64,000 nt of DNA from Ptiloglossa arizonensis (lineage: Eukaryota; Arthropoda; Insecta; Hymenoptera; Colletidae), in NCBI RefSeq assembly GCF_051014685.1, contig NW_027479743.1, positions 1-64,000 of the forward strand, written 5' to 3'. Position 1 is the stretch's first letter. Every line of letters starts with the position of its first letter. This document shows positions 1 to 11,294 of this stretch, piece after piece. Both the position numbers and the translations under genes were made by a program. A model generated the notes under the pieces. The model searched no databases and had not been told where the DNA came from. It was given only the letters and a program-made list of their open reading frames with translations.

Positions 1-388
1 TTCTCCGTTTCTCCGTTTCTCCGTTTCTTCGTTTCTCCGTTTCTTCCTTCGTTTCTCCGTTTCTCCGTTTCCCCGTTTCTCCGTTTCTCCGTTTCTCCGT
101 TTCTCCGTTTCTCCGTTTCTCCGTTTCTCCGTTTCTCCGTTTCTCCGTTTCTCCGTTTCTCCGTTTCTCCGTTTCTCCGTTTCTCCGTTTCTCCGTTTCT
201 CCGTTTCTCCGTTTCTCCGTTTCTCCGTTTCTCCGTTTCTCCGTTTCTCCGTTTCTCCGTTTCTCCGTTTCTCCGTTTCTCCGTTTCTCCGTTTCTCCGT
301 TTCTCCGTTTCTCCGTTTCTCCGTTTCTCCGTTTCTCCGTTTCTCCGTTTCTCCGTTTCTCCGTTTCTCCGTTTCTCCGTTTCTCCGT

Positions 389-803
389 TACTCCGTTTCT
401 CCGTTTCTCCGTTTCTCCGTTCCTCCGTTTCTCGGTTCCTCCGTTTCTCCGGTGCTCCGTTTCTCGGTTTCTCCGTTTCTCGGTTTCTCTGTTTCTCCGT
501 TTCTCCGTTTCTCGGTTTCTCAGTTTCTCAGTTTCTCCGTTTCTCCGTTTCTCCGTTTCTCCGTTTCACCGTTTCTTTGTTCGTTCCTCCGTTTCTTTCT
601 CCGCTTCTCCGTTTATTTCTTCGTTGCTCCGTTTCTTTCTCCGTTTCTCCGTTTATTTCTTCGTTTCTCCATTTCTTTCTTCTATTCTTCATTCCGTTCT
701 TCGTTTCTCGGTTTCTTTCTTCGTTTCTTCGTGTCTTTCTTCGCTTCTCCGTTTCTTTCTTCGTATCTCCGTTTCTTTCTTCGTTTCTCCGTTTCTTCCT
801 TCG
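389..803 (+). repeat. Beta module 1 (short form) with leader
   Basis: The leader (TTACTCCG, GGTTCC, GGTGCTCC, TCTCAG variants) spans about 389-563. The module (564-803) opens with TTTCACCGTTTCTTTG and contains the beta marker TTGCTCCG. At 240 bp it is about 140 bp shorter than the other beta copies, so it appears internally deleted. Confidence 0.85.
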
Positions 804-1043
804 TTTCTCCGTTTCTCCGTTTCTCCGTTTCTACGTTTCTCCGTTTCTCCGTTTCTCCGTTTCTCCGTTTCTCCGTTTCTCCGTTTCTCCGTTTCTCCGT
901 TTCTCCGTTTCTCCGTTTCTCCGTTTCTCCGTTTCGCCGTTTCTCCGTTTCTCCGTTTCTCCGTTTCTCCGTTTCTCCGTTTCTCCGTTTCTCCGTTTCT
1001 CCGTTTCTCCGTTTCTCCGTTTCTCCGTTTCTCCGTTTCTCCG

Positions 1044-1510
1044 TTTCACCGTTTCTTTGTTCGTTCCTCCGTTTCTTTCTCCGTTTCACCGTTTCTTTGT
1101 TCGTTCCTCCGTTTCTTTCTCCGTTTCTCCGTTTATTTCTTCGTACCTCCGTTTCTTTCTCCGTTTCTCCGTTTATTTCTTCGTTTCTCCATTTATTTCT
1201 CCGTTTCTCCGTTTCTTCGTTCGTTTCTCCGTTTCTTTGTTCGTTTCTCCGTTTCTTTCTTCGTTTCTCCGTTTCTTTCTTCGTTTCTCCGTTTCTTTCT
1301 TCGATTTTCCGTTTCTTTCTTCGTTTCTCCATTTCTTTCTTCTATTCTTCATTCCGTTCTTCGTTTCTCGGTTTCTGGGTAAGGTCTTTCTTCGCTTCTC
1401 CGTTTCTCCGTTTCTTTCTTCGTTTCTCCGTTTCTTCCTTCGTTTCTCCGTTTCTCCGTTTCTCCGTTTCTCCGTTTCTCCGTTTCTTCGTTTCTCCGTT
1501 TCTTCCTTCG
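1044..1510 (+). repeat. Alpha module 1
   Basis: A 467-bp module opening with TTTCACCGTTTCTTTG and carrying CGTACCTCC. Near its end is the private marker GGGTAAGG at 1377-1384. The same length and markers recur at 2987, 5034 and 9473. GGGTAAGG contains the TAA that closes several of the long frames. Confidence 0.9.
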
Positions 1511-1878
1511 TTTCTCCGTTTCTCCGTTTCCCCGTTTCTCCGTTTCTCCGTTTCTCCGTTTCTCCGTTTCTCCGTTTCTCCGTTTCTCCGTTTCTCCGTT
1601 TCTCCGTTTCTCCGTTTCTCCGTTTCTCCGTTTCTCCGTTTCTCCGTTTCTCCGTTTCTCCGTTTCTCCGTTTCTCCGTTTCTCCGTTTCTCCGTTTCTC
1701 CGTTTCTCCGTTTCTCCGTTTCTCCGTTTCTCCGTTTCTCCGTTTCTCCGTTTCTCCGTTTCTCCGTTTCTCCGTTTCTCCGTTTCTCCGTTTCTCCGTT
1801 TCTCCGTTTCTCCGTTTCTCCGTTTCTCCGTTCCTCCGTTCCTCCGTTTCTCCGGTTCTCCGTTTCTCCGTTTCTCCG

Positions 1879-2094
1879 TTTCACCGTTTCTTTGTTCGTT
1901 CCTCCGTTTCTTTCTCCGTTTCTCCGTTTATTTCTTCGTTCCTCCGTTTCTTTCTCCGTTTCTCCGTTTATTTCTTCGTTTCTCCATTTATTACTCCGTT
2001 TCTCCGTTTCTTTGTTCGTATCTCCGTTTCTTTCTTCGTTTCTCCGTTTCTTTCTTCGCTTCTCCGTTTCTTCGCTTCTCCGTTTCTTCCTTCG
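1879..2094 (+). repeat. Gamma module 1
   Basis: A 216-bp module marked by TTTATTACTCCG and CGTATCTCC, preceded by a GTTCCTCC/CCGGTTCTCC leader at about 1830-1862. It matches the module at 3838 except for an extra 16 bp near its end (CGCTTCTCCGTTTCTT region). Confidence 0.85.
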
Positions 2095-2390
2095 TTTCTC
2101 CGTTTCTCCGTTTCTCCGTTTCTCCGTTCCTCCGTTTCTCCGTTTCTCCGTTTCTCCGTTTCTCCGTTTCTCCGTTCCTCCGTTTCTCCGTTTCTCCGTT
2201 TCTCCGTTTCTCCGTTTCTCCGTTTCTCCGTTTCTCCGTTTCTCCGTTTCTCCGTTTCTCCGTTTCTCCGTTTCTCCGTTTCTCCGTTTCTCCGTTTCTC
2301 CGTTTCTCCGCTTCTCCGTTTCTCCGTTTCTCCGTTTCTCCGTTTCTCCGTTTCTCCGTTTCTCCGTTTCTCCGTTTCTCCGTTTCTCCG

Positions 2391-2778
2391 TTTCACCGTT
2401 TCTTTGTTCGTTCCTCCGTTTCTTTCTCCGTTTCACCGTTTCTTTGTTCGTTCCTCCGTTTCTTTCTCCGTTTCTCCGTTTATTTCTTCGTACCTCCGTT
2501 TCTCCGTTTATTTCTTCGTTTCTCCATTTATTTCTCCGTTTCTCCGTTTCTTCGTTCGCTTCTCCGTTTCTTTGTTCGTTTCTCCGTTTCTTTCTTCGTT
2601 TCTCCGTTTCTTTCTTCGTTTCTCCGTTTCTTTCTTCGATTTTCCGTTTCTTTCTTCGTTTCTCCATTTCTTTCTTCTATTCTTCATTCCGTTCTTCGTT
2701 TCTCGGTTTCTTTCTTCGTTTCTTCGTGTCTTTCTTCGCTTCTCCGTTTCTTTCTTCGTTTCTCCGTTTCTTTCTTCG
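2391..2778 (+). repeat. Delta module 1
   Basis: A 388-bp module marked by CGTACCTCCGTTTCTCCG followed by GTTCGCTTCTCCG. It resembles alpha but lacks one TTTC-type word group and the GGGTAAGG marker. It is 20 bp shorter than the delta copies at 5797 and 7989. Confidence 0.85.
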
Positions 2779-2986
2779 TTTCTCCGTTTCTCCGTTTCTC
2801 CGTTTCTCCGTTTCTCCGTTTCTCCGTTTCTCCGTATCTCCGTTTCTCCGTTTCTCCGTTTCTCCGTTTCTCCGTTTCTCCGTTTCGCCGTTTCTCCGTT
2901 TCTCCGTTTCTCCGTTTCTCCGTTTCTCCGTTTCTCCGTTTCTCCGTTTCTCCGTTTCTCCGTTTCTCCGTTTCTCCGTTTCTCCG

Positions 2987-3453
2987 TTTCACCGTTTCTT
3001 TGTTCGTTCCTCCGTTTCTTTCTCCGTTTCACCGTTTCTTTGTTCGTTCCTCCGTTTCTTTCTCCGTTTCTCCGTTTATTTCTTCGTACCTCCGTTTCTT
3101 TCTCCGTTTCTCCGTTTATTTCTTCGTTTCTCCATTTATTTCTCCGTTTCTCCGTTTCTTCGTTCGTTTCTCCGTTTCTTTGTTCGTTTCTCCGTTTCTT
3201 TCTTCGTTTCTCCGTTTCTTTCTTCGTTTCTCCGTTTCTTTCTTCGATTTTCCGCTTCTTTCTTCGTTTCTCCATTTCTTTCTTCTATTCTTCATTCCGT
3301 TCTTCGTTTCTCGGTTTCTGGGTAAGGTCTTTCTTCGCTTCTCCGTTTCTCCGTTTCTTTCTTCGTTTCTCCGTTTCTTCCTTCGTTTCTCCGTTTCTCC
3401 GTTTCTCCGTTTCTCCGTTTCTCCGTTTCTTCGTTTCTCCGTTTCTTCCTTCG
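2987..3453 (+). repeat. Alpha module 2
   Basis: Also 467 bp, with the GGGTAAGG marker at 3320-3327, exactly as in the first alpha copy. As there, a gamma module follows, so an alpha-gamma pair has been duplicated at an offset of about 1.94 kb. Confidence 0.9.
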
Positions 3454-3837
3454 TTTCTCCGTTTCTCCGTTTCCCCGTTTCTCCGTTTCTCCGTTTCTCC
3501 GTTTCTCCGTTTCTCCGTTTCTCCGTTTCTCCGTTTCTCCGTTTCTCCGTTTCTCCGTTTCTCCGTTTCTCCGTTTCTCCGTTTCTCCGTTTCTCCGTTT
3601 CTCCGTTTCTCCGTTTCTCCGTTTCTCCGTTTCTCCGTTTCTCCGTTTCTCCGTTTCTCCGTTTCTCCGTTTCTCCGTTTCTCCGTTTCTCCGTTTCTCC
3701 GTTTCTCCGTTTCTCCGTTTCTCCGTTTCTCCGTTTCTCCGTTTCTCCGTTTCTCCGTTTCTCCGTTTCTCCGTTTCTCCGTTTCTCCGTTCCTCCGTTC
3801 CTCCGTTTCTCCGGTTCTCCGTTTCTCCGTTTCTCCG

Positions 3838-4037
3838 TTTCACCGTTTCTTTGTTCGTTCCTCCGTTTCTTTCTCCGTTTCTCCGTTTATTTCTTCGTTC
3901 CTCCGTTTCTTTCTCCGTTTCTCCGTTTATTTCTTCGTTTCTCCATTTATTACTCCGTTTCTCCGTTTCTTTGTTCGTATCTCCGTTTCTTTCTTCGTTT
4001 CTCCGTTTCTTTCTTCGCTTCTCCGTTTCTTCCTTCG
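3838..4037 (+). repeat. Gamma module 2
   Basis: A 200-bp module with TTTATTACTCCG and CGTATCTCC, preceded by the same GTTCCTCC leader (about 3788-3822) as the first gamma copy. Confidence 0.85.
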
Positions 4038-4397
4038 TTTCTCCGTTTCTCCGTTTCTCCGTTTCTCCGTTTCTCCGTTTCTCCGTTTCTCCGTTTCTCC
4101 GTTTCTCCGTTTCTCCGTTTCTCCGTTTCTCCGTTTCTCCGTTTCTCCGTTTCTCCGTTTCTCCGTTTCTCCGTTTCTCCGTTTCTCCGTTTCTCCGTTT
4201 CTCCGTTTCTCCGTTTCTCCGTTTCTCCGTTACTCCGTTTCTCCGTTTCTCCGTTTCTCCGTTCCTCCGTTTCTCGGTTCCTCCGTTTCTCCGGTGCTCC
4301 GTCTCTCGGTTTCTCCGTTTCTCGGTTTCTCTGTTTCTCCGTTTCTCCGTTTCTCGGTTTCTCAGTTTCTCCGTTTCTCCGTTTCTCCGTTTCTCCG

Positions 4398-4777
4398 TTT
4401 CACCGTTTCTTTGTTCGTTCCTCCGTTTCTTTCTCCGCTTCTCCGTTTATTTCTTCGTTGCTCCGTTTCTTTCTCCGTTTCTCCGTTTATTTCTTCGTTT
4501 CTCCATTTATTTCTCCGTTTCTCCGTTTCTTCGTTCGTTTCTCCGTTTCTTTTTTCGTTTCTCCGTTTCTTTGTTCGTTTCTCCGTTTCTTTCTTCGTTT
4601 CTCCGTTTCTTTCTTCGATTTTCCGTTCCTTTCTTCGTTTCTCCATTTCTTTCTTCTATTCTTCATTCCGTTCTTCGTTTCTCGGTTTCTTTCTTCGTTT
4701 CTTCGTGTCTTTCTTCGCTTCTCCGTTTCTTTCTTCGTATCTCCGTTTCTTTCTTCGTTTCTCCGTTTCTTCCTTCG
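4398..4777 (+). repeat. Beta module 2
   Basis: A 380-bp full-length beta module, with the beta leader at about 4230-4390 and the TTGCTCCG and TTTTTTCG markers. The stretch from this leader through the next alpha module is repeated at about 8,684-9,939, so this is one copy of a block of about 1.2 kb. Confidence 0.9.
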
Positions 4778-5033
4778 TTTCTCCGTTTCTCCGTTTCTCC
4801 GTTTCTACGTTTCTCCGTTTCTCCGTTTCTCTGTTTCTCCGTTTCTCCGTTTCTCCGTTTCTCCGTTTCTCCGTTTCTCCGTTTCTCCGTTTCTCCGTTT
4901 CTCCGTTTCTCCGTTTCTCCGTTTCGCCGTTTCTCCGTTTCTCCGTTTCTCCGTTTCTCCGTTTCTCCGTTTCTCCGTTTCTCCGTTTCTCCGTTTCTCC
5001 GTTTCTCCGTTTCTCCGTTTCTCCGTTTCTCCG

Positions 5034-5500
5034 TTTCACCGTTTCTTTGTTCGTTCCTCCGTTTCTTTCTCCGTTTCACCGTTTCTTTGTTCGTTCCTCC
5101 GTTTCTTTCTCCGTTTCTCCGTTTATTTCTTCGTACCTCCGTTTCTTTCTCCGTTTCTCCGTTTATTTCTTCGTTTCTCCATTTATTTCTCCGTTTCTCC
5201 GTTTCTTCGTTCGTTTCTCCGTTTCTTTGTTCGTTTCTCCGTTTCTTTCTTCGTTTCTCCGTTTCTTTCTTCGTTTCTCCGTTTCTTTCTTCGATTTTCC
5301 GTTTCTTTCTTCGTTTCTCCATTTCTTTCTTCTATTCTTCATTCCGTTCTTCGTTTCTCGGTTTCTGGGTAAGGTCTTTCTTCGCTTCTCCGTTTCTCCG
5401 TTTCTTTCTTCGTTTCTCCGTTTCTTCCTTCGTTTCTCCGTTTCTCCGTTTCTCCGTTTCTCCGTTTCTCCGTTTCTTCGTTTCTCCGTTTCTTCCTTCG
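5034..5500 (+). repeat. Alpha module 3
   Basis: Length 467 bp, with GGGTAAGG at 5367-5374. It follows a beta module, as the fourth alpha copy also does. Confidence 0.9.
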
Positions 5501-5796
5501 TTTCTCCGTTTCTCCGTTTCCCCGTTTCTCCGTTTCTCCGTTTCTCCGTTTCTCCGTTTCTCCGTTTCTCCGTTTCTCCGTTTCTCCGTTTCTCCGTTTC
5601 TCCGTTTCTCCGTTTCTCCGTTTCTCCGTTTCTCCGTTTCTCCGTTTCTCCGTTTCTCCGTTTCTCCGTTTCTCCGTTTCTCCGTTTCTCCGTTTCTCCG
5701 TTTCTCCGTTTCTCCGCTTCTCCGTTTCTCCGTTTCTCCGTTTCTCCGTTTCTCCGTTTCTCCGTTTCTCCGTTTCTCCGTTTCTCCGTTTCTCCG

Positions 5797-6204
5797 TTTC
5801 ACCGTTTCTTTGTTCGTTCCTCCGTTTCTTTCTCCGTTTCACCGTTTCTTTGTTCGTTCCTCCGTTTCTTTCTCCGTTTCTCCGTTTATTTCTTCGTACC
5901 TCCGTTTCTCCGTTTATTTCTTCGTTTCTCCATTTATTTCTCCGTTTCTCCGTTTCTTCGTTCGCTTCTCCGTTTCTTTGTTCGTTTCTCCGTTTCTTTC
6001 TTCGTTTCTCCGTTTCTTTCTTCGTTTCTCCGTTTCTTTCTTCGATTTTCCGTTTCTTTCTTCGTTTCTCCATTTCTTTCTTCTATTCTTCATTCCGTTC
6101 TTCGTTTCTCGGTTTCTTTCTTCGTTTCTTCGTGTCTTTCTTCGCTTCTCCGTTTCTTTCTTCGTTTCTCCGTTTCTTTCTTCGTTTCTCCGTTTCTTCC
6201 TTCG
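5797..6204 (+). repeat. Delta module 2
   Basis: A 408-bp delta module, with CGTACCTCCGTTTCTCCG and GTTCGCTTCTCCG. It is the same length as the copy at 7989. Confidence 0.85.
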
Positions 6205-6660
6205 TTTCTCCGTTTCTCCGTTTCTCCGTTTCTCCGTTTCTCCGTTTCTCCGTTTCTCCGTTTCTCCGTTTCTCCGTTTCTCCGTTTCTCCGTTTCTCCG
6301 TTTCTCCGTTTCTCCGTTTCTCCGTTTCTCCGTTTCTCCGTTTCTCCGTTTCTCCGTTTCTCCGTTTCTCCGTTTCTCCGTTTCTCCGTTTCTCCGTTTC
6401 TCCGTTTCTCCGTTTCTCCGTTTCTCCGTTTCTCCGTTTCTCCGTTTCTCCGTTTCTCCGTTTCTCCGTTTCTCCGTTTCTCCGTTTCTCCGTTACTCCG
6501 TTTCTCCGTTTCTCCGTTTCTCCGTTCCTCCGTTTCTCGGTTCCTCCGTTTCTCCGGTGCTCCGTCTCTCGGTTTCTCCGTTTCTCGGTTTCTCTGTTTC
6601 TCCGTTTCTCCGTTTCTCGGTTTCTCAGTTTCTCCGTTTCTCCGTTTCTCCGTTTCTCCG

Positions 6661-7040
6661 TTTCACCGTTTCTTTGTTCGTTCCTCCGTTTCTTTCTCCG
6701 CTTCTCCGTTTATTTCTTCGTTGCTCCGTTTCTTTCTCCGTTTCTCCGTTTATTTCTTCGTTTCTCCATTTATTTCTCCGTTTCTCCGTTTCTTCGTTCG
6801 TTTCTCCGTTTCTTTTTTCGTTTCTCCGTTTCTTTGTTCGTTTCTCCGTTTCTTTCTTCGTTTCTCCGTTTCTTTCTTCGATTTTCCGTTCCTTTCTTCG
6901 TTTCTCCATTTCTTTCTTCTATTCTTCATTCCGTTCTTCGTTTCTCGGTTTCTTTCTTCGTTTCTTCGTGTCTTTCTTCGCTTCTCCGTTTCTTTCTTCG
7001 TATCTCCGTTTCTTTCTTCGTTTCTCCGTTTCTTCCTTCG
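6661..7040 (+). repeat. Beta module 3
   Basis: A 380-bp beta module with the standard leader at about 6492-6650. It is one of a close pair with the next beta module, at an offset of about 748 bp. Confidence 0.9.
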
Positions 7041-7408
7041 TTTCTCCGTTTCTCCGTTTCTCCGTTTCTACGTTTCTCCGTTTCTCCGTTTCTCTGTTTC
7101 TCCGTTTCTCCGTTTCTCCGTTTCTCCGTTTCTCCGTTTCTCCGTTTCTCCGTTTCTCCGTTTCTCCGTTTCTCCGTTTCTCCGTTTCTCCGTTTCTCCG
7201 TTTCTCCGTTTCTCCGTTTCTCCGTTTCTCCGTTTCTCCGTTACTCCGTTTCTCCGTTTCTCCGTTTCTCCGTTCCTCCGTTTCTCGGTTCCTCCGTTTC
7301 TCCGGTGCTCCGTCTCTCGGTTTCTCCGTTTCTCGGTTTCTCTGTTTCTCCGTTTCTCCGTTTCTCGGTTTCTCAGTTTCTCCGTTTCTCCGTTTCTCCG
7401 TTTCTCCG

Positions 7409-7788
7409 TTTCACCGTTTCTTTGTTCGTTCCTCCGTTTCTTTCTCCGCTTCTCCGTTTATTTCTTCGTTGCTCCGTTTCTTTCTCCGTTTCTCCGTTTA
7501 TTTCTTCGTTTCTCCATTTATTTCTCCGTTTCTCCGTTTCTTCGTTCGTTTCTCCGTTTCTTTTTTCGTTTCTCCGTTTCTTTGTTCGTTTCTCCGTTTC
7601 TTTCTTCGTTTCTCCGTTTCTTTCTTCGATTTTCCGTTCCTTTCTTCGTTTCTCCATTTCTTTCTTCTATTCTTCATTCCGTTCTTCGTTTCTCGGTTTC
7701 TTTCTTCGTTTCTTCGTGTCTTTCTTCGCTTCTCCGTTTCTTTCTTCGTATCTCCGTTTCTTTCTTCGTTTCTCCGTTTCTTCCTTCG
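7409..7788 (+). repeat. Beta module 4
   Basis: A 380-bp beta module with the leader at about 7240-7400. It forms a tandem pair with the preceding beta module. Confidence 0.9.
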
Positions 7789-7988
7789 TTTCTCCGTTTC
7801 TCCGTTTCTCCGTTTCTACGTTTCTCCGTTTCTCCGTTTCTCCGTTTCTCCGTTTCTCCGTTTCTCCGTTTCTCCGTTTCTCCGTTTCTCCGTTTCTCCG
7901 TTTCTCCGCTTCTCCGTTTCTCCGTTTCTCCGTTTCTCCGTTTCTCCGTTTCTCCGTTTCTCCGTTTCTCCGTTTCTCCGTTTCTCCG

Positions 7989-8396
7989 TTTCACCGTTTC
8001 TTTGTTCGTTCCTCCGTTTCTTTCTCCGTTTCACCGTTTCTTTGTTCGTTCCTCCGTTTCTTTCTCCGTTTCTCCGTTTATTTCTTCGTACCTCCGTTTC
8101 TCCGTTTATTTCTTCGTTTCTCCATTTATTTCTCCGTTTCTCCGTTTCTTCGTTCGCTTCTCCGTTTCTTTGTTCGTTTCTCCGTTTCTTTCTTCGTTTC
8201 TCCGTTTCTTTCTTCGTTTCTCCGTTTCTTTCTTCGATTTTCCGTTTCTTTCTTCGTTTCTCCATTTCTTTCTTCTATTCTTCATTCCGTTCTTCGTTTC
8301 TCGGTTTCTTTCTTCGTTTCTTCGTGTCTTTCTTCGCTTCTCCGTTTCTTTCTTCGTTTCTCCGTTTCTTTCTTCGTTTCTCCGTTTCTTCCTTCG
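7989..8396 (+). repeat. Delta module 3
   Basis: A 408-bp delta module with the same markers as the copies at 2391 and 5797. Confidence 0.85.
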
Positions 8397-8852
8397 TTTC
8401 TCCGTTTCTCCGTTTCTCCGTTTCTCCGTTTCTCCGTTTCTCCGTTTCTCCGTTTCTCCGTTTCTCCGTTTCTCCGTTTCTCCGTTTCTCCGTTTCTCCG
8501 TTTCTCCGTTTCTCCGTTTCTCCGTTTCTCCGTTTCTCCGTTTCTCCGTTTCTCCGTTTCTCCGTTTCTCCGTTTCTCCGTTTCTCCGTTTCTCCGTTTC
8601 TCCGTTTCTCCGTTTCTCCGTTTCTCCGTTTCTCCGTTTCTCCGTTTCTCCGTTTCTCCGTTTCTCCGTTTCTCCGTTTCTCCGTTACTCCGTTTCTCCG
8701 TTTCTCCGTTTCTCCGTTCCTCCGTTTCTCGGTTCCTCCGTTTCTCCGGTGCTCCGTCTCTCGGTTTCTCCGTTTCTCGGTTTCTCTGTTTCTCCGTTTC
8801 TCCGTTTCTCGGTTTCTCAGTTTCTCCGTTTCTCCGTTTCTCCGTTTCTCCG

Positions 8853-9232
8853 TTTCACCGTTTCTTTGTTCGTTCCTCCGTTTCTTTCTCCGCTTCTCCG
8901 TTTATTTCTTCGTTGCTCCGTTTCTTTCTCCGTTTCTCCGTTTATTTCTTCGTTTCTCCATTTATTTCTCCGTTTCTCCGTTTCTTCGTTCGTTTCTCCG
9001 TTTCTTTTTTCGTTTCTCCGTTTCTTTGTTCGTTTCTCCGTTTCTTTCTTCGTTTCTCCGTTTCTTTCTTCGATTTTCCGTTCCTTTCTTCGTTTCTCCA
9101 TTTCTTTCTTCTATTCTTCATTCCGTTCTTCGTTTCTCGGTTTCTTTCTTCGTTTCTTCGTGTCTTTCTTCGCTTCTCCGTTTCTTTCTTCGTATCTCCG
9201 TTTCTTTCTTCGTTTCTCCGTTTCTTCCTTCG
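8853..9232 (+). repeat. Beta module 5
   Basis: A 380-bp beta module with the leader at about 8684-8845. It begins the second copy of the beta-alpha block seen first at about 4,230-5,500. Confidence 0.9.
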
Positions 9233-9472
9233 TTTCTCCGTTTCTCCGTTTCTCCGTTTCTACGTTTCTCCGTTTCTCCGTTTCTCTGTTTCTCCGTTTC
9301 TCCGTTTCTCCGTTTCTCCGTTTCTCCGTTTCTCCGTTTCTCCGTTTCTCCGTTTCTCCGTTTCTCCGTTTCGCCGTTTCTCCGTTTCTCCGTTTCTCCG
9401 TTTCTCCGTTTCTCCGTTTCTCCGTTTCTCCGTTTCTCCGTTTCTCCGTTTCTCCGTTTCTCCGTTTCTCCG

Positions 9473-9939
9473 TTTCACCGTTTCTTTGTTCGTTCCTCCG
9501 TTTCTTTCTCCGTTTCACCGTTTCTTTGTTCGTTCCTCCGTTTCTTTCTCCGTTTCTCCGTTTATTTCTTCGTACCTCCGTTTCTTTCTCCGTTTCTCCG
9601 TTTATTTCTTCGTTTCTCCATTTATTTCTCCGTTTCTCCGTTTCTTCGTTCGTTTCTCCGTTTCTTTGTTCGTTTCTCCGTTTCTTTCTTCGTTTCTCCG
9701 TTTCTTTCTTCGTTTCTCCGTTTCTTTCTTCGATTTTCCGTTTCTTTCTTCGTTTCTCCATTTCTTTCTTCTATTCTTCATTCCGTTCTTCGTTTCTCGG
9801 TTTCTGGGTAAGGTCTTTCTTCGCTTCTCCGTTTCTCCGTTTCTTTCTTCGTTTCTCCGTTTCTTCCTTCGTTTCTCCGTTTCTCCGTTTCTCCGTTTCT
9901 CCGTTTCTCCGTTTCTTCGTTTCTCCGTTTCTTCCTTCG
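9473..9939 (+). repeat. Alpha module 4
   Basis: Length 467 bp, with GGGTAAGG at 9806-9813. After it comes a long, nearly pure 8-mer stretch (about 9,960-10,425). Confidence 0.9.
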
Positions 9940-10913
9940 TTTCTCCGTTTCTCCGTTTCCCCGTTTCTCCGTTTCTCCGTTTCTCCGTTTCTCCGTTTCT
10001 CCGTTTCTCCGTTTCTCCGTTTCTCCGTTTCTCCGTTTCTCCGTTTCTCCGTTTCTCCGTTTCTCCGTTTCTCCGTTTCTCCGTTTCTCCGTTTCTCCGT
10101 TTCTCCGTTTCTCCGTTTCTCCGTTTCTCCGTTTCTCCGTTTCTCCGTTTCTCCGTTTCTCCGTTTCTCCGTTTCTCCGTTTCTCCGTTTCTCCGTTTCT
10201 CCGTTTCTCCGTTTCTCCGTTTCTCCGTTTCTCCGTTTCTCCGTTTCTCCGTTTCTCCGTTTCTCCGTTTCTCCGTTTCTCCGTTTCTCCGTTTCTCCGT
10301 TTCTCCGTTTCTCCGTTTCTCCGTTTCTCCGTTTCTCCGTTTCTCCGTTTCTCCGTTTCTCCGTTTCTCCGTTTCTCCGTTTCTCCGTTTCTCCGTTTCT
10401 CCGTTTCTCCGTTTCTCCGTTTCTTCGTTTCTCCGTTTCTCCGTTTCTCCGTTTCTCCGTTTCTCCGTTTCTCCGTTTCTCCGTTTCTCCGTTTCTCCGT
10501 TTCTCCGCTTCTCCGTTTCTCCGTTTCTCCGTTTCTCCGTTTCTCCGTTTCTCCGTTTCTCGGTTTCTCCGTTTCTCCGTTTCCCGTTTCTCCGCTTCTC
10601 CGTTTCTCCGTTTCTCCGTTTCTCCGTTTCTCCGTTTCTCCGTTTCTCCGCTTCTCCGCTTCTCCGTTTCTCCGTTTCTCCGTTTCTCCGTTTCTCCGTT
10701 TCTCCGTTTTTCCGTTTTTCCGTTTCTCCGTTTCTCCGTTTCTCCGTTTCTCCGTTTCTCCGTTTCTCCGTTTCTCCGTTACTCCGTTTCTCCGTTTCTC
10801 CGTTTCTCCGTTCCTCCGTTTCTCGGTTCCTCCGTTTCTCTGTTTCTCCGTTTCTCCGTTTCTCCGTTTCTCGGTTTCTCAGTTTCTCCGTTTCTCCGTT
10901 TCTCCGTTTCTCC

Positions 10914-11294
10914 GTTTCACCGTTTCTTTGTTCGTTCCTCCGTTTCTTTCTCCGCTTCTCCGTTTATTTCTTCGTTGCTCCGTTTCTTTCTCTGTTTCTC
11001 CGTTTATTTCTTCGTTTTTCCATTTATTTCTCCGTTTCTCCGTTTCTTCGTTCGTTTCTCCGTTTCTTTGTTCGTTTCTCCGTTTCTTTGTTCGTTTCTC
11101 CGTTTCTTTCTTCGTTTCTCCGTTTCTTTTTTCGATTTTCCGTTTCTTTCTTCGTTTCTCCATTTCTTTCTTCTATTCTTCATTCCGTTCTTCGTTTCTC
11201 GGTTTCTTTCTTCGTTTCTTCGTGTCTTTCTTCGCTTCTCCGTTTCTTTCTTCGTATCTCCGTTTCTTTCTTCGTTTCTCCGTTTCTTCCTTCG
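10914..11294 (+). repeat. Beta module 6 (most diverged)
   Basis: A 381-bp beta module with a shortened leader (about 10,779-10,905) and private changes such as TCTGTTTCTCC and TTTTTCCATT. It is the last module before a nearly pure 8-mer tract of about 1 kb that ends the array. Confidence 0.85.
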
